Counted from the first letter of the stretch, positions 36,407 through 45,486 are shown. The stretch is DNA of 59,035 nt from Christensenellaceae bacterium (GCA_012837835.1 DUQK01000036.1:1-59035), one strand, 5' to 3'. Notes: generated by a model not told the origin, from the sequence alone. Translations and numbers: made by a program.

Positions 36407-37308
36407 TCATCTACCTCAAGCAGCCTGTTTTCAAGCACCTGTTTTGGACTGAAGTTTTCAAGCCTAAGGTAATACTGCGCGCTGTCTATGAAGGCTTGCA
36501 TGGGGGCAAGCCCTATAAGTTCTGAACCTACAACGCCTACCCCGTAGCGCTGCGCCTCCATTTTTATTGTTTCAAACACGCGGTAGAGGCTTGTTTTGGT
36601 ATAGTCGGTAACGTTCATGGATACTTGGGCTATATTTTTTTCTTCAAGCATTACGCCCATAGCCTTTATATATCTAAATCCGCCGTTTGAGTGGCGTATT
36701 TTTTTAGCTATGTCCCTTGCTATTTCAAGCCTATCTGTTGCAAGGTTTACATTAAATGCTATAAGCGGCATTCGAGCACCGACTGCAGTAGCCCCGCCAG
36801 ATGGGTTAGGGGATGTAGGACCGAAATCCGGCTCCCAGCCGGGCTTTTGCATCTTTTCAAAAAGCCCTTCAAATTCACCCCTGCGTACATCTGCAAGGTT
36901 TTCTCTGCTTGGATTGGTGGCGGATTTTTCGTACAGGTATACAGGTTGATTAAGCTCTTCACCCAGATATTTGCCTACTTGTTTTGCTATATCATCGGCA
37001 TCTTTTATACTGTAATTTTTGATAGGGATAAAGGGGATTACATCAACCGCACCCATACGCGGGTGCTGTCCTTTATGGTTTCTTAAATCAATACTATTTA
37101 GTGCTACTTCACATGAAGCTATAACTGCATCGCGAAGTGTTTCAGGCTCTCCAATAATAGTAAAAACAGAGCGGTTATGGTCCTCATCGCTGCTATAATC
37201 AAGAAGGCGTACGCCCTCTTTTCCCTTAAAACATTCGGCGATTTTGTTGATAATATCCAAATTACGCCCTTCCGAATAATTAGGTACGCATTGCATGATG
37301 GTTTTCAA
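36403..37308 (-). CDS. ftcD: glutamate formimidoyltransferase
   Basis: Transfers the formimino group of N-formiminoglutamate to tetrahydrofolate, giving glutamate. About 301 aa, matching the N-terminal half of FTCD. It starts near MQCVPNYSEGRN and contains NHKGQHPRMGAVDVIPF and the GGATAVGARMPLIAFN region. I chose TTG 37308 because GGAGGA sits 6 bases before it; an upstream in-frame ATG at 37323 overlaps that ribosome site. First gene of the hut operon, showing that this organism uses the folate route rather than HutG or HutF. Confidence 0.92.
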   Translation of the reverse strand: MKTIMQCVPNYSEGRNLDIINKIAECFKGKEGVRLLDYSSDEDHNRSVFTIIGEPETLRDAVIASCEVALNSIDLRNHKGQHPRMGAVDVIPFIPIKNYSIKDADDIAKQVGKYLGEELNQPVYLYEKSATNPSRENLADVRRGEFEGLFEKMQKPGWEPDFGPTSPNPSGGATAVGARMPLIAFNVNLATDRLEIARDIAKKIRHSNGGFRYIKAMGVMLEEKNIAQVSMNVTDYTKTSLYRVFETIKMEAQRYGVGVVGSELIGLAPMQAFIDSAQYYLRLENFSPKQVLENRLLEVDE

Positions 37309-37602
37309 CTGTATTTCCTCCATATAATTTTTATACCTATATTCTACACGAAAAACCGCATATTGTTAAGCGTTTTGGTTTTTTTGTCATTTTTGAAAAT
37401 AATTATACGACTATTTCCTTGACAAGTAAAATATTAGAAAACCTGCAACTCTAAACAAAATTAGATAGATACAATCGGATTCATAATCTTTTTTTACAGC
37501 TTACAAACAAATTGCAATAACAGAAGGGCTATACAATAGTGTAAAAACATGATAATATATACAGGTGCATGAATAATTATTACATGAATAAGGAGTGATT
37601 GC
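37309..37602. other. divergent intergenic region
   Basis: Nearly 300 bases between divergent ftcD and the GTPase gene. It holds the hut promoter (37341-37369), poly-T/poly-A tracts and a repeated CATGAATAA shortly before the GTPase ribosome site. I see no clear promoter for the plus-strand gene and no gene remnant. Confidence 0.5.
37341..37369 (-). promoter_or_regulatory. hut operon promoter (minus strand)
   Basis: On the minus strand TTAACA (37364-37369), a 17-base spacer and TAGAAT (37341-37346), giving a short leader before ftcD. Confidence 0.55.
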
Positions 37603-38934
37603 ATGGTAAAAAGAATAGTTATAATCGGTGCGGCAGGACGTGATTTTCACAATTTTAACACCGTATACAGAGACAATCCCAACTATAAGGTTGTAGCTTT
37701 TACTGCCGCCCAGATTCCTGATATCGCTGGTCGCCGCTATCCAGCAGATCTCGCTGGCTTCTTATATCCTGAAGGGATACCTATTGTTGAGCAAAGTGAA
37801 CTGGAAAGTCTCATTAAAAATGAAAACATAGATGAGTGTGTTTTTTCATATAGTGATATTCATTATCACGATGTTATGAAGCTAAGCGCTCTTGTTAATG
37901 CTGCTGGAGCCAGTTTTACACTTTTGAGTCCCAAGGCAACGATGATTAAAAGCAATAAACCTGTAATTGCTATTTGTGCAGTGCGAACGGGTTGCGGGAA
38001 GAGTCAGACTGTACGTAAAATTATCGAAATTCTAAATGAAAACGGTCTGAAGGCCGTAGCTGTGCGCCATCCCATGCCCTACGGTAATTTGAGTGAACAA
38101 AAGGTGCAGCGTTTTGCCACGATAGAAGATTTGGGAAAGCATTCCTGCACTATTGAGGAAATGGAGGAATATGAGCCCCATATAGTATGCGGTAATGTAA
38201 TTTATGCGGGCGTTGATTATGAGGCTATTTTACGCGCTGCCGAAAACGACCCTGACGGTTGTGATGTACTCCTCTGGGATGGTGGCAATAATGACTTTTC
38301 CTTCTATACACCTGATTTGATGATTACGGTCGTAGATCCGCTTCGTTCCGGGCACGAAGTTTCTTATTACCCTGGCGAAGTTTCCTTGAGAACGGCTGAT
38401 GTTGTCTTGATTAACAAAATCGACAGCGCCGATTATAAGGATATTATAACAGTTCGTGAAAACATTAGAAATGTAAACCCGAATGCCACTGTTATTGAAG
38501 CGGCAAGTGCTCTCAGTATTGATAATATATCCGCTATACGCGGTAAGCGCGTTCTTATTGTAGAAGATGGACCGACACTAACCCATGGTGGCATGAAAAT
38601 CGGTGCCGGAGTTGTTGCGGCACAACGCTTCGGTGCAAAAGAGCTTGTGGATCCGCGTCCCTATGCAGTAGGAAAGCTCAAAGAAACCTTTCAAATATAT
38701 CCTGAAATAGGAACGGTGTTGCCTGCTATGGGATATAGCGACCAGCAGATAAAAGATCTTGCCGCAACGATTGATGCCTGTGAATGCGACAGTGTTATCA
38801 TTGGAACGCCTATCGACTTAAAGCGCGTCATAAACATCAATAAATCCTGCGTTAAGGTGGATTATCATCTGCAAGAAATCGGGCAACCGAATCTAGAAAT
38901 GGTGATAGGTGATTTTGTAAATAAAATTAAATAG
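37603..38934 (+). CDS. predicted GTPase related to cyclic 2,3-diphosphoglycerate synthetase
   Basis: 443-aa COG2403-type protein. The N-terminal third is a Rossmann-like domain (RIVIIGAAGRDFHNFN). It is followed by a P-loop CAVRTGCGKSQTVRKI near residue 130, VINKID-type LINKIDSADYK and a Walker-B-like LLWDGGNNDFSFY. In methanogens relatives make cyclic diphosphoglycerate; the bacterial role is unknown. It has GGAG before the ATG and stands alone. Codon use is unlike its neighbours: by hand count Ile is ATA 14, ATT 22, ATC 9, and Arg is AGR 4 of 19 with no AGG, against ATA 27 of 34 and AGR 15 of 20 in ddl. This suggests recent acquisition. Confidence 0.8.
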   Translation: MVKRIVIIGAAGRDFHNFNTVYRDNPNYKVVAFTAAQIPDIAGRRYPADLAGFLYPEGIPIVEQSELESLIKNENIDECVFSYSDIHYHDVMKLSALVNAAGASFTLLSPKATMIKSNKPVIAICAVRTGCGKSQTVRKIIEILNENGLKAVAVRHPMPYGNLSEQKVQRFATIEDLGKHSCTIEEMEEYEPHIVCGNVIYAGVDYEAILRAAENDPDGCDVLLWDGGNNDFSFYTPDLMITVVDPLRSGHEVSYYPGEVSLRTADVVLINKIDSADYKDIITVRENIRNVNPNATVIEAASALSIDNISAIRGKRVLIVEDGPTLTHGGMKIGAGVVAAQRFGAKELVDPRPYAVGKLKETFQIYPEIGTVLPAMGYSDQQIKDLAATIDACECDSVIIGTPIDLKRVININKSCVKVDYHLQEIGQPNLEMVIGDFVNKIK

Positions 38935-38939
38935 CTACC

Positions 38940-38966
38940 CAAGCTTAAGTTTATGATTTAAGCTTG
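38940..38966 (+). terminator. possible hairpin after the GTPase gene
   Basis: CAAGCTTAA (38940-38948) pairs with TTAAGCTTG (38958-38966). The stem is 9 bp with a 9-base loop. No T-run follows, so its terminator role is weak. Confidence 0.35.
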
Positions 38967-39068
38967 AGAAACAATACAGTGCCTTAATGTGTAGCATGGT
39001 TTATTAAAATGTATTTTAAATTTACAAAGTAGTTGTAGGGGAGCTAATTGGTACCTATTATTCTGGTA

Positions 39069-39097
39069 TAGACAAAATGTATAAATAATAGTATATT
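39069..39097 (+). promoter_or_regulatory. hpf promoter
   Basis: TAGACA at 39069-39074, a 17-base spacer and TATATT at 39092-39097, about 38 bases before the hpf ATG. Confidence 0.55.
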
Positions 39098-39135
39098 ATA
39101 AACATGCAAGAAGCTTATAGAGAGGAGTTGTTTAT

Positions 39136-39675
39136 ATGAAAACGACTATTACTGCTAAAGGAATGGTTGTTACGCCCGGAATTACCAAGCGTATCATGAA
39201 AAAAACCGAAACCATGAGCCGTTATCTGAAGGACGATACCGAGATGTTCGTACGTATGCGTAAAGAAAAGAACAGGCGCGTGGTTGAGATTACGGTACCC
39301 TTCCAAGGGGTAACTCTCCGTGCTGAGGCGCGCGATGAAAGCAACCTGTATCTGTGCATAGATAAGGCGCTTGCAAAGCTTGAAAAGCAGATATTAAAGC
39401 ACCGCACACGGCTTTCAAAACGGTTACGTGAGGATATCAATGTACAAGATGCGCCTGAATTTATCGAATCCTTCACCGAAGAAGACCATAAAGTGCGCGA
39501 AATTGTCCGCCAGAAAAGCTATACTGTGCGCCCCATGCATGTTGAGGACGCCATTATGCAAATGGAGATGTTAGGGCATACTTTCTTCGTATTTGTTGAT
39601 ATAGAAACCGAGCGTACGCATGTGTTGTATCTGCGTGATGATGGTAATTTGGGTCTGCTAGTACCCGAAAATTGA
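39136..39675 (+). CDS. hpf: ribosome hibernation promoting factor, long form
   Basis: Dimerises 70S ribosomes into inactive 100S particles in stationary phase. 179 aa. The N-terminal S30AE/YfiA domain runs to about residue 105 (start of the family pattern TAKGMVVTPGI). A linker and the C-terminal dimerisation domain (VRQKSYTVRPMHVEDAIMQMEMLGHTFFVF) mark the long form typical of Firmicutes. Start ATG follows GAGGAG. It has its own promoter and a strong terminator at 39704-39728, so it is probably monocistronic. Confidence 0.96.
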   Translation: MKTTITAKGMVVTPGITKRIMKKTETMSRYLKDDTEMFVRMRKEKNRRVVEITVPFQGVTLRAEARDESNLYLCIDKALAKLEKQILKHRTRLSKRLREDINVQDAPEFIESFTEEDHKVREIVRQKSYTVRPMHVEDAIMQMEMLGHTFFVFVDIETERTHVLYLRDDGNLGLLVPEN

Positions 39676-39703
39676 TAATTTTATTTATTAATTAGCTTTA
39701 ATA

Positions 39704-39728
39704 CCGGCAGGGGCATTGCCCCTGCCGG
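39704..39728 (+). terminator. hpf terminator
   Basis: A perfect 11-bp GC-rich stem (39704-39714 with 39718-39728) with a 3-base loop, followed by ATTGTATTGATT. The upstream side is AT-rich too. Confidence 0.75.
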
Positions 39729-39762
39729 ATTGTATTGATTAATCTCTTTTGTTTACAAAAAA

Positions 39763-39791
39763 TTGACATGGAGCCTTGCATGGGGTAGAAT
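39763..39791 (+). promoter_or_regulatory. promoter of the CofE-like gene
   Basis: TTGACA at 39763-39768 and TAGAAT at 39786-39791 with a 17-base spacer, 22 bases before the ATG at 39814. Confidence 0.75.
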
Positions 39792-39813
39792 ATTTCTATA
39801 TTTAGGAGGTGCT

Positions 39814-40545
39814 ATGAGCAAAAACCTTGAAGAACAAAAAAGGGAGAAAGACGGTGTCGTTTATTATGATAGAGGCATCGTTTCAGGCGAAGACGGCAGC
39901 CGTTATGCTCGTTTTGCCATAAAAACCCATTTTGTTGGTGTTGGAGAAAGCCAGTATGCGCTTGTAGAAAGGTATGTCCTGCCGCTATTTGAGCCGGGGG
40001 ATTGTCTTTCTTTTGGCGCAAAGGTAATGGCTATGTGTACAAGCAATGTACACAGGCGTGAAGACGTAAAACCCGGCTTCTTTGCTAATTTAATGTGGCG
40101 CTTTGCAACTGTAAACTCAACCGGCATAGGTATGCATGAACCGCATAAGCTGCAGCTTGTAATTAATGAATGCGGTCTTCCAAGGGTGCTTTTTGCGGCA
40201 ATTGTGTCTGCCGTTACCCGTCCTTTTGGCATAAAGGGCTTGTTTTACAAAGTTTGTGGCAGGGATGTTGCCGGCATAGACGGATTTTATGACAGGTCTG
40301 AATTTGACATATATAAGGACTTAGCGCTTGTAAATCCCTCAGATGGCGATGAATTATGTAACGCTCTATACGAAAAAACCGGCATTCCTACCGTGCTTAT
40401 GGATGCTAACGATTTCGACCGTAATGAAATTGGCAGGAGTGATGGCTTCCCGTTAACGCATGAGCAGCTACAAGATGCTATGGTTGATAACCCTTCAGGG
40501 CAAGGCGCGGAACTTACGCCTCTAATACTTATTCGTCCTTTATAG
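39814..40545 (+). CDS. F420-0:gamma-glutamyl ligase-like protein (CofE family)
   Basis: 243-aa member of the COG1478/CofE fold, which in F420 producers adds glutamate to coenzyme F420-0. Family traits are GDCLSFGAKVMAMC near residue 67, GIGMHEPHKLQ, and the C-terminal LVNPSDGDELCNALYEKTGIP with VLMDANDFDRNEIG. No other F420 gene is in the window and such Clostridia usually lack F420, so the real substrate is unknown; another glutamyl or amide ligation is possible. ATG 39814 follows AGGAGGT. The gene is flanked by hpf and pduL. Confidence 0.75.
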   Translation: MSKNLEEQKREKDGVVYYDRGIVSGEDGSRYARFAIKTHFVGVGESQYALVERYVLPLFEPGDCLSFGAKVMAMCTSNVHRREDVKPGFFANLMWRFATVNSTGIGMHEPHKLQLVINECGLPRVLFAAIVSAVTRPFGIKGLFYKVCGRDVAGIDGFYDRSEFDIYKDLALVNPSDGDELCNALYEKTGIPTVLMDANDFDRNEIGRSDGFPLTHEQLQDAMVDNPSGQGAELTPLILIRPL

Positions 40546-40576
40546 GATAATCCCCAGAAAACTGGGTATAATATAA

Positions 40577-41164
40577 TTGAAAGGAAAGGTGATTAAAATT
40601 AAGATTTTAGTCGAAACTTCAGCTCGTCATCTGCATGTGAGCGAAGAACATCTACAGGTACTCTTTGGTGAGGGAAGCAAGCTGACCGTACACAAAGAAC
40701 TTTCCCAGCCTGGACAATTTGCAAGCGGCGAGAGGGTAAAAGTAGTGGGACCACGTGGAGAGCTTTCAATGCGTATACTCGGTCCTTGCCGCAAGGAAAC
40801 TCAGGTAGAGGTATCTTTAACCGATGCCCGTACTATAGGCGTAACAGCTCCGGTGAGGGAGAGCGGTCATATTAAAGGTTCTGCTGCTTGCAAACTGGTA
40901 GGTCCCTGTGGCGAAGTTGAGCTTAGCGAAGGTCTAATCGCAGCTAAGCGCCACGTACACTTAACACCCGAAAGTGCGGAAAAATTCGGCGTTAAGGATG
41001 GCGAGGTAGTAAGTGTAAAATTAGACACCCCCGAGCGTTCCCTAGTATTTGGCGACGTAGTTATAAGGGTAAATGCCAACTACGCAGACGCAATGCATAT
41101 CGATACCGATGAAAGCAATGCCGCTGGCGCCTCCGGCGAAGTATATGGTGAAATAATCAAGTAA
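40577..41164 (+). CDS. pduL: phosphate propanoyltransferase / phosphotransacylase PduL
   Basis: Zinc-dependent phosphotransacylase interconverting acyl-CoA and acyl phosphate, unrelated to Pta. Both PduL repeats are present, with the metal histidines in SARHLHVS and AKRHVHLTPE, and MHIDTDESNAAG at the C-terminus. There is no shell-targeting peptide and no microcompartment gene nearby, so it is probably a housekeeping acetate/propionate enzyme. The start is unclear: TTG 40577 has no ribosome site, GTG 40589 has one too close, and the best site (GGAAAGGTG at 40583-40591) is 6 bases before ATT 40598, which would give the typical short KILVETS start. A small CCCAG/CTGGG hairpin and TATAAT (40567) precede it. 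Confidence 0.9.
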   Translation: MKGKVIKIKILVETSARHLHVSEEHLQVLFGEGSKLTVHKELSQPGQFASGERVKVVGPRGELSMRILGPCRKETQVEVSLTDARTIGVTAPVRESGHIKGSAACKLVGPCGEVELSEGLIAAKRHVHLTPESAEKFGVKDGEVVSVKLDTPERSLVFGDVVIRVNANYADAMHIDTDESNAAGASGEVYGEIIK

Positions 41165-41171
41165 ATAAAAA

Positions 41172-41192
41172 GGAAACTTTATTGCAGTTTCC
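41172..41192 (-). terminator. natAB terminator
   Basis: GGAAACT (41172-41178) pairs with AGTTTCC (41186-41192). Read on the minus strand the hairpin is followed by TTTTTATTT, ending natAB; it may also slow plus-strand transcripts from pduL. Confidence 0.6.
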
Positions 41193-41211
41193 ACTATAAT
41201 TTCTAAAGCCG

Positions 41212-42447
41212 TTATTCTTTGTTGAATGCGGCTTTTATTGCGTGAACTATACCACGCTTGTTGCCGTAGTTAAGCGTGCCTTGACGGTATATCTTTATAG
41301 ATAGGAAAGCAAGCAGTATTGTAGTTACAAGAAGTAGCCCCCCGCTTAATAGATATTGCCATGTAGGAACGGTAGCTATTGCAGTTCTAAAGGGCATTAG
41401 CATTACGCTTGTAAAGGGTATTAAGGAAACTATCATAACTAGGTTTGAGTTTGGCGCAGACATTGAAAAAGATGATACTATATATCCTATTAAAAAGAGA
41501 AATACTACGGGTGCGGTTGCGGAGGATACATCTTCAACCTTGCTAACCATAGAGCCAAGAGATGCGTACAGAAATAGGTACAATGTGTAACCTACTACGC
41601 TAAAATAGATATAGGTGATTATATATTCCTTAGTTAGCGTGCCGCTGAGGGCGTCAATTATAAAATCAGGCAGTAAATCTTTGTTGAGAATAAAGCCCAA
41701 ATAGCCTGCAAGACCTATCACTGCAACCTGTAATATAGCGGATACTGCGCTCGCACATACCTTGCCCAGTATAAGGCTTGTAGGTTTAGTAGATGTAATA
41801 AGAAGCTCCATAGTGCGGGAATCCTTTTCCCTTGCAATAAGCGTAGCGGTAACATTTCCGTACAGTATTACAATCATATACACTACAAACAGCAGTAAAA
41901 ACGCTATCAGCAGGTTTATTGAAGTGTCCTTACCCATAATGGTGGTGGTATATTCAACTTGTATATTCTGTATGGCATTTACTTCTTTAAGGCTTATACC
42001 TTTTTCAGCCAGCATAGTACCTGCGTGTATGCCTTGAAGGAGATTGCTGAATGTGGTTTCAGCCATGTTTTCAAGGTCTCTATCCTGCCATATGGATTCA
42101 AACTTAGTAGGTGCTAGCACAACAAAGCCAAGCTCATTTTCGCCGTCGGATATGCTGTTTACCAGCTCATCCCTATTTTCATATATGTTTTCATCAGGTA
42201 GTTGAAGGGCGGCTTTTATTTTTGCGCCTGTTTCACTATCCTCAAATACATAACCCACATCTTCAACAATTTCTTGCATGGGGTTGTATTCCTTTTCAGT
42301 ATCACCCGATGAAAATAGACCTGCAAAGCGGGGGATATTGAACACCCCAAAAATTATTAACGCAATTATAATAGTAGGTATTATAGTGCTTTTCTTAGAA
42401 AGCAGGGTTTTCAGTTCATATTCAAATACGAGTTTCCAGTTTCTCAT
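41212..42447 (-). CDS. natB: ABC-2 type export permease (NatB-like)
   Basis: 411-aa membrane subunit of a two-component ABC exporter. One N-terminal helix (about 20-40) is followed by a large exterior domain to about residue 175, then five C-terminal helices. KDSRTMELLITSTKPTSLILGK after the second helix is the ABC-2 signature. In Bacillus NatAB exports sodium; here export of Na+ or an envelope-active compound is inferred. The start has GGAGGTGAT upstream and overlaps the natA stop by four bases. Confidence 0.82.
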   Translation of the reverse strand: MRNWKLVFEYELKTLLSKKSTIIPTIIIALIIFGVFNIPRFAGLFSSGDTEKEYNPMQEIVEDVGYVFEDSETGAKIKAALQLPDENIYENRDELVNSISDGENELGFVVLAPTKFESIWQDRDLENMAETTFSNLLQGIHAGTMLAEKGISLKEVNAIQNIQVEYTTTIMGKDTSINLLIAFLLLFVVYMIVILYGNVTATLIAREKDSRTMELLITSTKPTSLILGKVCASAVSAILQVAVIGLAGYLGFILNKDLLPDFIIDALSGTLTKEYIITYIYFSVVGYTLYLFLYASLGSMVSKVEDVSSATAPVVFLFLIGYIVSSFSMSAPNSNLVMIVSLIPFTSVMLMPFRTAIATVPTWQYLLSGGLLLVTTILLAFLSIKIYRQGTLNYGNKRGIVHAIKAAFNKE

Positions 42448-43358
42448 TTCGTATCACCTCCGGCAAGGCTGATAAATATGTCGTTAAGGTTGGGTGTGTA
42501 CATGCCGAAACGAACTATATTAAGGGATTTATCCAGTATAAATTCAAGCAGTTGATTTTGACTGTATTTGCCCTTTGTATCTAAAATAAGCGCATCATTA
42601 TACAGTTCACACTCCATATCAGGGAAGGCTGCACATAGCATTTCAGTTGTGGCTTTTGAATCCATATTTTCAGTTTCAAGTAGCATCTTGCCTTCGCCCA
42701 TATTGCGCTTTATATTGTCAAGGCTGCCTGTTAAAAGTATATTGCCTTGATGAATAAGGCATATATCATCACAGACTTCTTCTACATAGTTCATCTGATG
42801 GCTTGAAAAAATGAGCAGCTTTCCGCGGCTTACAAATTCGGATATCACATCTTTGAAGAGCTGTGCGTTTATAGGGTCAAGACCGCTAAAAGGCTCATCA
42901 AGTATAAGTATATCAGGATCATTTACAAAGGCTTGGGCTATTTGTATCTTCTGTTGGTTGCCCTTGCTTAGCGTTTCAAGGGGTTTATTTGCGTATTCAT
43001 CCAGCTCAAAAAAACTTATCCATTCCTTAGCACTTTTTATGGATTCCTCTTTGCCGCCGCCCCTGAGGCGTGCAAAATAAACAAGCTGTGATAGCACCTT
43101 GTTTTTAGAATACATTCCCCGCTCTTCGGGTAGGTAGCCTATGCGGTAATCCTCTGTTTTGAATGGCTTGCCGTCAAGCAGAAATTCGCCGCTGTTTGGG
43201 CGAAACACATCCATCATGCAACGTATGGTTGTGGATTTACCCGCGCCGTTTCTACCAAGAAAACCCATTGCACGTCCACTTTGCACAGAAAAGCTTATGC
43301 CGTGCAGTATTTCGGTTGAGCCGTAGCTCTTGTGTATGTTTTTTACTTCAAGTAACAT
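42444..43358 (-). CDS. natA: ABC exporter ATPase (NatA-like)
   Basis: 304-aa ATPase partner of the NatB-like permease. Walker A is GRNGAGKSTT, the signature LSKGNQQKIQIA, Walker B ILILDEPFSGLDP, and the switch SSHQMNYVEEVCDDICL, all in order. A C-terminal ~70-residue tail after the ABC domain matches the NatA/DrrA group. CGGAGG precedes the ATG. The 145-base upstream gap has an imperfect palindrome at 43444-43460 that could be an operator. Confidence 0.88.
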   Translation of the reverse strand: MLLEVKNIHKSYGSTEILHGISFSVQSGRAMGFLGRNGAGKSTTIRCMMDVFRPNSGEFLLDGKPFKTEDYRIGYLPEERGMYSKNKVLSQLVYFARLRGGGKEESIKSAKEWISFFELDEYANKPLETLSKGNQQKIQIAQAFVNDPDILILDEPFSGLDPINAQLFKDVISEFVSRGKLLIFSSHQMNYVEEVCDDICLIHQGNILLTGSLDNIKRNMGEGKMLLETENMDSKATTEMLCAAFPDMECELYNDALILDTKGKYSQNQLLEFILDKSLNIVRFGMYTPNLNDIFISLAGGDTK

Positions 43359-43443
43359 TTATCCTCCGATAACAGAACTTAAGGTTCTTACTTTCTTGAT
43401 GAGTATAATTGAATACAACTATACATATTAACAATATAGCTTT

Positions 43444-43460
43444 CATGTAAAATTTACGTG
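43444..43460. promoter_or_regulatory. candidate operator upstream of natAB
   Basis: CATGTAAA-A-TTTACGTG is a 17-base dyad with one mismatch, about 90 bases before the natA start and just past the end of the nucleoside phosphorylase gene. No regulator is assigned. Confidence 0.3.
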
Positions 43461-43504
43461 AAATTTATATGAAATATATTATTGTCTTTACATAGGTTTT
43501 TATA

Positions 43505-44314
43505 CTATATTGCTTCAATAATGGCGTTCATAAGCTCGGTAAAGGATTTTCTTACCATCTTACCGGTTTCTATTACCTCTTCGTGGTTTATGGGGGTATC
43601 CATTATGCCGGCAGCCATATTTGTAATTGCGCTTATTCCAAGCACTTTCATTCCGCAATGCCTTGCAATTATGGTTTCGGGCACGGTAGACATACCCACG
43701 GCATCAGCGCCTATTATGCGAGCCATACGTATTTCAGCAGGGGTTTCATAACAGGGACCGCTAAAGTGGCAGTATACGCCCTCTTGTAGTGGTATGCTTA
43801 GCTTATCCGCCTCTTTTTTAGCGATTTCTCTAAGCCCTTTATCGTAAGCAACGCTCATATCAGGGAAACGGGTGCCGAAATAATCTAAATTAGGACCTAT
43901 TAGTGGGTTGTTGCCGCTTAGGTTGATAAAATCGTTTATAAGCATTAAATCTCCAGGTTTAAAGCTAAGATTCACTCCGCCTGCGGCATTGGTAAGCAGC
44001 AGGGTATCTACACCTAAAAGTTTAAGTAATCTTACATACATAGTTACTTCATCTAAGGAGTAACCTTCATAGGCGTGGAACCTGCCGCACATAACAATAA
44101 GTTTTTTGCCAAGGTGCTCACCTATCACAAACTTACCCGCATGTCCTTCAACTGTAGATACAGGAAAGCCGGGGATATCGGTATAAGGGATAGCTATTCC
44201 GTTTTTTATACGCTCTTCATAGCCACCAAGACCGGAGCCAAGTACAAGGGCTATTTCAGCATCTGAAGCAATACTATATATATAATTAGCAGCTTTTTTA
44301 TATTTTTCTATCAT
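43505..44314 (-). CDS. purine nucleoside phosphorylase
   Basis: Phosphorolysis of purine (deoxy)nucleosides to base and (deoxy)ribose-1-phosphate. 269 aa, the trimeric PNP type (PunA/PNP I). It shows [13 protein letters not shown] near residue 24, [29 protein letters not shown] and [14 protein letters not shown]. It overlaps deoB by four bases, so the sugar phosphate it makes is handed to phosphopentomutase encoded just upstream in the same operon. GGAGG precedes the ATG. Confidence 0.95.
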   Translation of the reverse strand: MIEKYKKAANYIYSIASDAEIALVLGSGLGGYEERIKNGIAIPYTDIPGFPVSTVEGHAGKFVIGEHLGKKLIVMCGRFHAYEGYSLDEVTMYVRLLKLLGVDTLLLTNAAGGVNLSFKPGDLMLINDFINLSGNNPLIGPNLDYFGTRFPDMSVAYDKGLREIAKKEADKLSIPLQEGVYCHFSGPCYETPAEIRMARIIGADAVGMSTVPETIIARHCGMKVLGISAITNMAAGIMDTPINHEEVIETGKMVRKSFTELMNAIIEAI

Positions 44315-45486
44315 TTGTTTCCCTCCATTTCTTTTAAGAATGAAACTGCTTTAAAGCGCTCATCTAAGCCGAAGTATTCGCATATGGTTGCAGCCACATC
44401 TGCAAATGTGGTGCGTGTGCCTAAGTTGTTGCTGTAATTTTTACCCTTCATGTAAGATAACAGAGGCACATATTCGCGCGTATGGTCTGTGCCCTTATGA
44501 GTAGGGTCGCAGCCATGGTCGGCGGTAATAATCAGTAGGTCGCCATCGTTTAGCAGGTCAAGTAGTTTTGGCAGTTCATTATCGAAATATTCTAGTGCTC
44601 TGGCGTAGCCTTCTACATCCCTTCTATGCCCGTACAGCATATCAAAATCTACTAGGTTAACAAAACATAGACCGTTAAAATCCCGTATTAGGTATTCTTT
44701 TGTTGCTTCTATACAGGCTTTATTGCCAGCAGCGTGGTTGCTATCAGTAATGCCTTTTTTAGAAAAGATATCATCAATCTTGCCTACTGCAAGCACATCA
44801 AAGCAATTTGCTTTAAGTACATCAAGCATAGTGTCGCCGGTAGGGGTTAAGGAAAAATCCCGCCTTGCGCCAGTTCTGGTAAAGCCGCCTGATTTTTTAC
44901 CTACAAATGGTCTTGCAATTACCCTTGCTACCGCCATATCGTCTTTTAACATATTGCGGGCGATATTGCACATTTCATACAGCTTTTCAAGAGGAATAAT
45001 TTCTTCATTTGCGGCAATTTGAAATACAGAATCCGCAGAAGTATATACTATAGGATAGCCTGTTTTTATATGCTCTTCACCAAGTTCATCAAGTATTTTT
45101 GTTCCGCTTGCAACTTTGTTGCCAAATGTTTTAGTGCCTATGGCTTTTTCAAATTCCTTCATGAAAGAAGCCGGAAAACCGTTGGGAAAGGTAGGAAAAG
45201 GGCTTGAAAGCGTAAGACCTGCAATCTCCCAGTGGCCTGTTGTGGTATCTTTACCGGGAGAATTTTCTGCCATCCTGCCATAGCTCCCTATTACATTTTT
45301 AGCTTTTTCTATACCCGTATTTTCAATATGCCCTAAGCCAAGACTGGCTAGATTAGGCAAGTTTAAATCAGTATTTTCTGCTATATGTTTAAGCGTGTTA
45401 GAGCCTTCATCGCCGTATTTGTAGGCGTCAGGCAATGCGCCAACTCCCACTGAATCCAGTACAATAAGCAGCGCTCTTTTACTCAT
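44311..45486 (-). CDS. deoB: phosphopentomutase
   Basis: Metal-dependent mutase converting (deoxy)ribose-1-phosphate to the 5-phosphate, feeding nucleoside salvage. 391 aa, standard. Alkaline-phosphatase-like core: [13 protein letters not shown] at the start, a catalytic Thr in [10 protein letters not shown] near residue 87, and the metal ligands in [11 protein letters not shown] and [27 protein letters not shown] precedes the ATG, and a TATAAT box lies at 45507-45512 on the minus strand, with only a poor -35. First gene of a two-gene operon with the phosphorylase. Confidence 0.97.
   Translation of the reverse strand: MSKRALLIVLDSVGVGALPDAYKYGDEGSNTLKHIAENTDLNLPNLASLGLGHIENTGIEKAKNVIGSYGRMAENSPGKDTTTGHWEIAGLTLSSPFPTFPNGFPASFMKEFEKAIGTKTFGNKVASGTKILDELGEEHIKTGYPIVYTSADSVFQIAANEEIIPLEKLYEMCNIARNMLKDDMAVARVIARPFVGKKSGGFTRTGARRDFSLTPTGDTMLDVLKANCFDVLAVGKIDDIFSKKGITDSNHAAGNKACIEATKEYLIRDFNGLCFVNLVDFDMLYGHRRDVEGYARALEYFDNELPKLLDLLNDGDLLIITADHGCDPTHKGTDHTREYVPLLSYMKGKNYSNNLGTRTTFADVAATICEYFGLDERFKAVSFLKEMEGNK

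Noticed and set aside
37309-37323. ATG 37323 as the ftcD start
   Set aside because: It overlaps the GGAGGA that serves TTG 37308 and has no site of its own.
40577-41164. Bacterial microcompartment locus because of pduL
   Set aside because: No shell proteins, diol dehydratase or targeting peptide nearby; PduL also occurs as a free phosphotransacylase.
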